64,000 bases of DNA from NCBI GenBank assembly GCA_039654915.1, contig JBDJPA010000011.1, positions 4,340,001 to 4,404,000 of the forward strand, in the 5' to 3' direction. Below, one piece after another: positions 25,621-32,343 of the stretch (position 1 is its first letter; each line of letters opens with the position of its first letter). A model generated the notes under the pieces. The model was not told the origin of the DNA, did no database searches, and was given only the letters and a program-made list of their open reading frames with translations. The position numbers and the translations under genes are program-made. Source of the stretch: Aquilaria yunnanensis. Lineage: Eukaryota; Streptophyta; Magnoliopsida; Malvales; Thymelaeaceae.

Positions 25621-26589
25621 TATTGCCTTGCACAGTTTATGTCTTCGAGTTGGAAAGGGAAGAATGGCAGGATATTTTAATTGAAAACAAAGACCGTAAA
25701 TTACTTTGTCAAGCTTTGCAAATTGATGAAAGTTTTTCTTTAAGGTCAAACCATTATTCATTAATGTATGTAGACTTAAAAGTGAGGAGATAGCTTGAGT
25801 CTTTCTTTAATAAGATGTGGTTCTTGTAAGAGAAATTTACGATCAAGTGCCAGCACAAAGGTCTAGAAATGCTCGACCTTCTGTTAAATCAAAGGCGAGA
25901 TGATACCTTTTATCCACATAAATACCATATTCAGGGGGGCAAAGTAGTCTCTACGAAGCGTAAGAGGAGTACTGCCAACAAAGAAACTCAACAGACAATG
26001 GGGCAAGTCTTATGGATCAAAACTTGAGCTCAAGGAAGAGCAATCATTCAGACTATAACATGGAGATAAATAAGTGTCGACAAGGCCACAAGAAAAGAGG
26101 CAAAGCAGACATTGAAAGTAAAGCCTTTGATGGTATCAAATCCATGACAATGGATGAGTACCCGAAAGAGATATAAATTATGAGGCGGGCCAACTTTAAA
26201 GAAATTGAGGCCAAAATTCAAGAACAAGTCAAAGAAAGGGGATTTTTAAAAGAGTTAGGCTTTTGAGGCAGTGAACAAAAGCTGGAAAGCATAAAGAGAT
26301 TCAATGATAGTCCAAGAAGGCAATTATAAAGAGAATCCAGTAAAGCAAAGATATGAAGAACTAGATCAATCCAAAAAAATAAAAATAAAAATAAAAATAA
26401 AACCATCAATTACACATGCTTTGCATTCATGCATTTCACATCATACATGCATGACTTTTACATGATAGGAATCAAATGGGAAACACATCCACCGCACCGT
26501 TACAGCAGTATAAGCTGAGATCTCAATAATATCAGCTCTTACCAATCTATCACTGGATACACAGCTAATATGCGGGACCAACCCGCATC

Positions 26590-26990
26590 AGGAATTCAAG
26601 GATAAGGTAGACAATATTGTCAAAAGCTTGGCTACCGATTCAATAATCGAGGCTACACTTGGAAGGATAGGATTGGCGCCAGCTAGTAGTATCCAAGATA
26701 AGAGATAGCTATAGCCAAGGATAAGGCAGATATCAAAAAGGATAAAGTAGACAATATTGTCAAAAGCCTGACAATTGATTCAATAATCGTGGCTACACCT
26801 GGAAGGACAAGATTGATGCCAGCTTAGCAGCATCTAAGATAAGAGATAGCTGTGGTCAAAGATAAGGCAGATATCAAGAAATATTGTCGTTGAAAATTTG
26901 TCAAAAGCGGACAATGGATTCAATAGTCAAGGACTGGATCAATGTCATGCCTTACGAGATATCAAAGATAAGAAATATCTATGATACCAA
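26590..26990. repeat. About 135-bp tandem repeat upstream of the cargo genes
   Basis: Two full units and one partial unit contain 'agacaatattgtcaaaagc', 'gattcaataatcg' and 'gataagagatagct'. Each carries the short palindrome gacaatattgtc. It lies just before cargo copy 1, where a promoter might be expected. Confidence 0.7.
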
Positions 26991-27118
26991 AATAAAGTAG
27001 GATCCACTTTTCCGGTTAAACGGCGGATACGGTACTCCGTGACTCTCAAGTCGGTTCTCTCAGTTGCCCATAATAACTGATTCTTTCCTCTCTTCTTTCT
27101 TTTACTTCCCTCTAGAAA

Positions 27119-27667
27119 TTGGATCCTACTCTTTCTGTCTTACGAAAATATTTTCCTTCTCTCCCAATGAACATTCTCAAAAAGATCTACCAAGTTCGCT
27201 GTGAACGATTAAGAGTTCTGATGCACAAAGGAATTCCTGAAGATGTGCGGTGGTTAATCGAAGCCAAGGTTCGTCTGGCAAGTGAAATCCCAGAGGCATT
27301 TGTGTCTCACATGCCTGGTATAGGCAAAAGCTCTTATGCCAAAAAGCGAAGAGCGAAAAGGTTACAAATCTGCCATAAATGTGGACGGTGGACTTGTAAT
27401 ACTAAATGTCGTTCTTTAGGGATGATCTCTGATAATCGAGAAGATAAAATACGATTCACTAAGAATGGCCTGAGTAAGGACTCGTTGGATGATATTCAAT
27501 TGACTCTTGAGACGCATTCTTGTGGATCTGTGCAACGTGAACTTCTTGGTTTATGGAGCATTTTTCATGAAGAACGAAACCGTTACAGTCCCGGGAATCT
27601 GACTGTAAATGACCCTGTTTGCCAGCTTGTAAGAAAACTGGATGGGAAGCAAATCCTCGACTCATAG
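27119..27667 (+). CDS. Cargo protein copy 1, cysteine-rich, start codon lost
   Basis: 182 codons up to TAG if counted from the position of the start in copies 2 and 3. Here that codon is TTG, not ATG. The first in-frame ATG is at 27167 (codon 17) and would give 166 residues that keep the whole basic and cysteine-rich centre. Copy 1 also lacks the TATA block found upstream of copies 2 and 3, because the similarity between units starts only shortly before the coding part. The centre has SSYAKKRRAKRL followed by CHKCGRWTCNTKC (CX2CX4CX3C), suggesting a small metal-binding, nucleic-acid-binding domain. It is probably not expressed as the full protein. The family resembles carla-type viral nucleic-acid-binding proteins by eye only; function unknown. 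Confidence 0.6.
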   Translation: MDPTLSVLRKYFPSLPMNILKKIYQVRCERLRVLMHKGIPEDVRWLIEAKVRLASEIPEAFVSHMPGIGKSSYAKKRRAKRLQICHKCGRWTCNTKCRSLGMISDNREDKIRFTKNGLSKDSLDDIQLTLETHSCGSVQRELLGLWSIFHEERNRYSPGNLTVNDPVCQLVRKLDGKQILDS

Positions 27668-27820
27668 AAGCCGTTAATGCCGTTATTGGACGTAAAACCA
27701 GTGGAAGATGTGAGCCACAGTCACAATTACTGTACATACAGTTTGTTATATTTGGAAAAGTTTGCATTTTCTTTTGACAGATGTACATGCTCTCCTAAGT
27801 GTAATCGACACGTTATCCAT

Positions 27821-27836
27821 TTCATCGCTATAAATG
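27821..27836 (+). promoter_or_regulatory. TATA block upstream of cargo copy 2
   Basis: TTCATCGCTATAAATG lies about 80 bp before the ATG at 27916. The same arrangement (TTCATC, one variable base, CTATAAAT) stands before copy 3 and before the LOG-type gene, which suggests that each cargo gene has its own promoter. Confidence 0.6.
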
Positions 27837-27915
27837 CATGTTTTTCCAGTCGGTTATCTAAGTTTCCTTCAATAACTAATTCCTTTCCATCATCTCTCAA
27901 ATTCTTCTCTCATCA

Positions 27916-28464
27916 ATGGATTCTACTCTTTCTACCCTGCGAAAATACTTTCCTTCTCTTCCAATAAAAGTCCTTAAAAAGATCTACCTTGCTAGATGTG
28001 AAAGAATCAGAGTTTTTATGCACAAAGGCATTCCTGATAATGTGCGGTGGCTAATTGAAGCTAAGGTTCGTTCAGCTGGTGAAGTTCCAGAAGCGTTCTT
28101 TCCCCGTATGCCCGGCTTTGGTAAAAGCGCTTATGCCAAAAAGCGAAGAGCAAAGAGGCTAGGTGTCTGTCATAAATGTGGACGATGGAATTGTAATACT
28201 AAATGTCGCTTTTTAGGATACATCTCCAGAAATCATGAAGATAAAAGAAAATTCATCAAGAATGGCCTGCGTAAGGAATCTTTGGATGATATCCTATTAA
28301 CTTTTGAAACACATTCTTGTGAAATAGTGCAATGGGAAATTATGGATTTATGGTGGACTTTCCGTAAAGAACAGGATCGTTACAGTCTTGGAAATCTAAC
28401 TTTTAATGACCCTGTTTGCCAGTTTGTGAGAAAACTGGATGGGAAGCAAATCCCCGACTTATAG
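27916..28464 (+). CDS. Cargo protein copy 2, cysteine-rich, intact
   Basis: 182 residues from ATG to TAG, with no intron. The N-terminal part (1-60) is helical-looking and basic, with MHKGIPDNVRWLIEAKV at about 35-51. Next is a strongly basic stretch SAYAKKRRAKRL (71-82), then four cysteines at 85, 88, 93 and 97 (CX2CX4CX3C). The C-terminal half (100-182) is charged and has no membrane segment. The order (basic arm, then cysteine cluster) is that of small nucleic-acid-binding proteins. It reminds me of the carlavirus cysteine-rich protein family (Carla_C4), but the second cysteine pair is spaced more tightly than I would expect there. It has its own TATA block 80 bp upstream and is the only copy of the three without a visible lesion. 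No known cellular family recognised; function unproven. Confidence 0.72.
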   Translation: MDSTLSTLRKYFPSLPIKVLKKIYLARCERIRVFMHKGIPDNVRWLIEAKVRSAGEVPEAFFPRMPGFGKSAYAKKRRAKRLGVCHKCGRWNCNTKCRFLGYISRNHEDKRKFIKNGLRKESLDDILLTFETHSCEIVQWEIMDLWWTFRKEQDRYSLGNLTFNDPVCQFVRKLDGKQIPDL

Positions 28465-28606
28465 AAGGCATTGAAGCCGTTACTAGACATAAACTAGTGG
28501 AAGATGAGAGCCACAGTCATGATTGCTGTACATATAAGCTGTCATTTGTCTTTTCTTTTGACAATAATGTACTTGCTTTTGTAAGTGTAATTAATACATT
28601 ATCCCT

Positions 28607-28624
28607 TTCATCACTATAAATACG
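28607..28624 (+). promoter_or_regulatory. TATA block upstream of cargo copy 3
   Basis: TTCATCACTATAAATACG lies about 60 bp before the ATG at 28681. It sits in a spacer that matches the one before copy 2 (gtaagtgtaat..., ttatcc). Confidence 0.6.
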
Positions 28625-28680
28625 TGTTAGTTATTTTCGTTTCCTACAATCACTAATTTCTTTCTTTGCCTCCTTTATCA

Positions 28681-29163
28681 ATGGAGTCTTCTCTTTCCGC
28701 CCTACGAAAGTATTTTCCTTCCTTCCCAATAAATGTTCTTAAAAAGATTTATCAAGCTAGATGTGAACGATTCAGAGTATTTATGCACAAAGGCATTCCT
28801 GATAATGTGCGGTGGCTAATTGAAGCTAAGGTTCGTTCAGCTGGTGAAGTTCCAGAAGCGTTCTTTCCCCGTATGCCCGGCTTTGGTAAAAGCGCTTATG
28901 CCAAAAAAAGAAGAGCAAAGAGGCTAGGCGTTTGTCATAATTGTGGATGGTGGATTTGCGGCAATAAATGTCGTTCTCCAGGAGTGATCACCAGAAATTG
29001 TAATGATAGAATAAGATTCATTAAGAATGGCTTGCGTAAGGAATCTCTAGAAGATATCCGAGAGGTTCTTGAAGCGCATTCTTGCGGAATAGTGCAATTT
29101 GAGGTTGTTGGATTATGGATAATTCTCCAAAAAAACGAGAACGTTACAGTTTTGGGAATCTAA
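28681..29163 (+). pseudogene. Cargo protein copy 3, cysteine-rich, frameshifted end
   Basis: The ATG at 28681 aligns with the start of copy 2. The frame matches copies 1 and 2 through the basic stretch and a cysteine cluster (CHNCGWWICGNKC). In a run of A residues near 29128-29135 the reading frame shifts by one relative to the other copies, and the frame closes at TAA 29161-29163 after 160 residues. The original C-terminal coding sequence is still present downstream in another frame up to about 29228. The central domain is retained, so a shorter product is possible. The nucleotide sequence around residues 35-80 is almost the same as in copy 2, suggesting recent duplication or gene conversion. 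Confidence 0.62.
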
Positions 29164-29264
29164 CCCTAAACGACCCTGTTTGCCAGTTTGTGAAAAAACT
29201 AGATGAGATGCAAATCACCGATTCATAGAAAGCATTGAAGCCGTTACTGGACGCAAAGCCAGTA

Positions 29265-29812
29265 GAAGACGGAACAAGGTCACGATTACTGTACGTGCTA
29301 CCTGTTGCTTTTGAAATTTTCATCCCCTTTTGGTAATAATGTATCCACTCCTGACATGAACCAAAGTCACGATTACTGTACGTGCTAGCTGTCGCTTTTG
29401 AAATTTTCCTCCCCTTTCGGCGATAATGTATCCACTCCTGACGTGAACCAAAGTCACGATTACTGTACGTGCTAGCTGTCGCTTTTGAAATTTTCCTCCC
29501 CTTTCGGCGATAATGTATCCACTCCTGACATGAGCCATAGTCACGATACTGTACGTGCTAGCTGTCGCTTTTGAAATTTTCCTCCCCTTTGGCAATAATG
29601 TACCCACTCCTGACACGGACTACTGTATATAGCTGCCACTTTTGAAATTTTCCTTCTCTTCCAACAATCACGTACCTACTCCTAACGTAAGCTACAGTAG
29701 TGACTACTGTACATGCTAGCAGCTATTTTGAAAATTTTCCTCCTCTTTTAACGATAGTGTACCCATACCTGACCAGAGTCATATTCGTGACTACTGTGAA
29801 TAGCTGGCAATA
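29265..29812. repeat. About 95-bp tandem repeats between cargo 3 and the LOG-type gene
   Basis: About six units repeat 'gtcacgattactgtacgtgc', 'tagctgtcgcttttgaaatt' and 'ataatgtatccactcctgac', with growing divergence to the right. The spacers after copy 1 (27710-27800) and copy 2 (28505-28580) each hold one diverged unit of the same kind, so the array looks like an amplified intergenic or promoter segment. Minus-strand open frames here follow from the repeat length and are not genes. Confidence 0.75.
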
Positions 29813-29851
29813 ATGTATCCATTCTTGAAAATAAAATTATTGCCTTCTCTC

Positions 29852-29868
29852 TTCATCTCTATAAATAT
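29852..29868 (+). promoter_or_regulatory. TATA block upstream of the LOG-type gene
   Basis: TTCATCTCTATAAATAT lies about 35 bp before the ATG at 29900. It is the third occurrence of the block found before cargo copies 2 and 3, although the genes themselves are unrelated. Confidence 0.6.
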
Positions 29869-29899
29869 ATCCTCTTTTCTCACAAGAGTAAGGATAGGA

Positions 29900-30529
29900 A
29901 TGGAGAAAACCTCAACTCGTAAATCCCGAAGTATTTGTATATTTTCTGGGGCTTTTCCTGGAAAAGATGAAGAATATTTAAAGGCAGCCAACCATTTGGG
30001 TAGAGTATTAGCTGAGCGTAAAATACATTTAGTTTATGGAGGAGGTAGTGTCGGATTAATGGGAGGCATAGCATCGGCAGCATCTTTAGGAGGAAGTCAA
30101 GTTCTAGGCATTATTCCAGGACCTTTGAAGTTTATTTCTGGGGGCACGATCGGAGAGGAGCTAGTGGTCAAAAATCTGCAAGAACGTGTGCTACAAATGC
30201 TTTTAAATGCTGATGCTTTCATCGCTTTACCCGGCGGTTTTGGTACATTAGGAGAAGTCTTCTAAATCGCTTCCATGGCCCAACTTAATTTGCATAAGAA
30301 ACCTATTGGGCTATTGAATGTTAACAATTTCTTTACAGGTCTGATAGCTTTTATGGATTATGCTATGCAGAAGAATTTCATATCAAGAGTGGCACGACGA
30401 ATTATAATATCCGCAACAACTGCTGAAGAATTGCTAGATAAAATACAAGCTTTTGTTCCTGAATCAGATCCAGCAATGATTCAGATAGACTGGACACGAC
30501 AGTCTTTCCCGACCAGTTCACTCCCATAA
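29900..30529 (+). pseudogene. LOG-type cytokinin riboside monophosphate hydrolase, one stop
   Basis: LOG enzymes release active cytokinin bases from their riboside monophosphates in the cytosol. From ATG 29900 the frame reads SICIFSGAFPGKDEEY (11-26), LVYGGGSVGLMGG (44-56), a conserved Arg at about 96 and PGGFGTLGEV (111-120). This is the lysine-decarboxylase-like LOG fold with its PGGxGTxxE signature. A TAA at 30263-30265 (codon 122) stops it directly after the signature. The same frame continues at once with AQLNLHKKPIGLLNVNNFF, through to TAA at 30527-30529, so the lesion is one codon in an otherwise colinear gene of about 209 codons. Plant LOG genes normally have several introns and this one has none, which suggests capture of a processed transcript. 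It has its own TATA block. Probably inactive in this copy. Confidence 0.82.
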
Positions 30530-31049
30530 TGGTCCTCTACTCACCCTGTTGAAGCATTGTGGAAGAAGAAGCGATCTGATCTGTTTTTCTTGTCCTTTCG
30601 TTTTAATTATCAGCATTTTCTTTCGTATTTCAGTTTTTCTTTTCAGGAAATTTCGTTATCTTATAAGATAGTTTCGTCCATGCTGATATTAAAACCATGC
30701 GACAATGCCTTTAGGTTGGAATGGCTGAGTAAAGAGTAATTTTTATTACTCTTGAGACGCATCTTATTAGGTCTACTAGGCATAATATTTTGGGGTAGTT
30801 AAGCTTTAACCTTATTCGGATGACATATCTCACAAGGGAATCTATATTTACTGAAGGAAATATTAGATGAACCTTGAATATTGATTCCAAACATCCGTTC
30901 CCTTTACATAATTTGTCAGTATTATTGTCATCATCAAGATTCACTCGTTTTATCGAAGCCTAATTCTTTGCGCTCGCCTATTATGAAAATTCACACTTTC
31001 GAAGAAAATTATTCTAATTTCAATTGCTTTCATATAAATTTCGCTCGAG

Positions 31050-32175
31050 GTCCTAAGGAAAGCTCCTTAGCCTCAAAATCAATTTTCATCATCGGGGTTT
31101 TAAGGATGGAACCTTTGTCTCGAAAATAATCAATTTTCATCATCGGGGTTTTAAGGATGGAACCTTTGCCTCGAAAAGAATCAATTTTCATCGCCGGGGT
31201 TTTAAGGATGGAACATTTGCCTCGAAAACAATCAATTTTCATCATCGGGGTTTTAAGGATGGAACCTTTGCCTCGAAAACAATCAATTTTCATCATCGGG
31301 GTTTTAAGGATGGAACCTTTACCTCGAAAACAACCAATTTTCATCATCGGGGTTTTAAGGATAGAACCTTTGCCTCGAGATCAATCAATCAATCCGGGGT
31401 TTTAAGGATGGAACTTTTGCCTCGAGATCAATTATCAATCCGAGGTTTTAAGGATGAAACCTTTGCCTCGACATCAATCAATCCGAGGTTTTAAGGATGG
31501 AACCTTTGCCTCGACATCAATTAATCAATCCAGGGTTTTAAGGATAGAACCTTTGCCTCGAGATCAATCAATCAATCCGGGGTTTTAAGGATGGAACCTT
31601 TGCCTCGAGATCAATTATCAATCTGAGGTTTTAAGGATGAAACCTTTGCCTCGACATCAATCAATTCGAGGTTTTAAGGATGGAACCTTTACCTCGACAT
31701 CAATCAATCAATCCGAGGTTTTAAGGATGGAACCTTTGTCTCGACATCAATCAATCAATTCGAGGCTTTAAGGATGGAACCTTTACCTCGACATCAATCA
31801 ATCAATCCGAGGTTTTAAGGATGGAACCTTTGCCTCGGGATCAATCAATCAATTCGAGGTTTTAAGGATGGAACCTTTACCTCGACATCAATCAATCAAT
31901 CCGAGGTTTTAAGGATGGAACCTTTGTCTCGACATCAATCAATCAATTCGAGGCTTTAAGGATGGAACCTTTACCTCGAAATCAACCAATCAATCTGAGG
32001 TTTTAAGGATGAAACCTTTGCCTCGAAATCAATCAATCAATCTGAGGTTTTAAGGATGGAACCTTTGCCTCGAAATCAATCAATCAATTCGAGGTTTTAA
32101 GGATGGAACCTTTGCTTCGAAATCAATCAATCAATCCGAGGTTTTAAGGATGGAACCTTTGCCTCAGAAACAATC
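31050..32175. repeat. About 47-51-bp minisatellite, roughly 23 units
   Basis: Each unit has the core ggttttaaggatggaacc followed by 'tttgcctcga' and a variable 'catcaatcaatcaatc' spacer. The first six units carry 'aatcaattttcatcatcgg' instead. CGAGG at the left and CCTCG at the right of each core can pair, so every unit could fold as a small hairpin. Open frames on both strands come from unit lengths divisible by three. It separates the LOG-type gene from the polypurine tract. Confidence 0.9.
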
Positions 32176-32329
32176 AATTTTCCTTTAACGGTAGGAGAAT
32201 TCCTATCGCAGAGGTTCTAAGAAAAGTTTCTTAACTTCATAATTTAGGCGGCGAGAAGGTTCTCAATGCCTAGCTAAGTTGGACGAAATTTGATAACGAC
32301 TTTGCATACATCATGTCCCATGAAGCATG

Positions 32330-32343
32330 CAAAGGGGGGCAGC
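32330..32343 (+). other. Polypurine tract before the 3' LTR
   Basis: caaaggggggcagc directly precedes the TG of the 3' LTR at 32344. This is the expected primer site for plus-strand synthesis. Confidence 0.75.

Larger units (their letters stand above)
22329..27060 (+). other. Retrotransposon interior, left part: tandem repeats, no polymerase
   Basis: No retroviral enzyme motif was found. A 60-codon frame at 23300-23482 (MAEQTKGRLIDIESKIENMA) could be a remnant of a gag N-terminus, but this is weak. Several unrelated tandem repeat blocks follow one another: about 62 bp x3 at 23040-23240, about 130 bp x2 at 23790-24070, about 190 bp x3 at 24340-24860, about 125 bp x4 at 25140-25620, and about 135 bp x2-3 at 26590-26990. 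Purine-rich runs fill 24870-25000. This replaces the gag-pol region of an autonomous element. Confidence 0.6.

Noticed and set aside
29320..29616. Minus-strand 98-residue frame with repeated GGKFQKRQLARTVIV units
   Set aside because: It is the reverse translation of the 95-bp spacer repeat. No independent support.
30263..30265. The LOG stop codon as part of an unspliced intron
   Set aside because: The protein alignment continues without any gap on both sides of TAA, and no intron-sized extra sequence is present.
31030..31405. Open frames on both strands with repeated 17-residue units, resembling a repeat protein
   Set aside because: The frames exist only because the minisatellite unit is 51 bp in that part. 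They are open on both strands and stop as soon as unit length changes.
31050..32175. Regular repeats with spacers, superficially like a CRISPR array
   Set aside because: Plant nuclear DNA, spacers are near-identical 'atcaatcaatc' strings, and no cas genes are present. It is a minisatellite.
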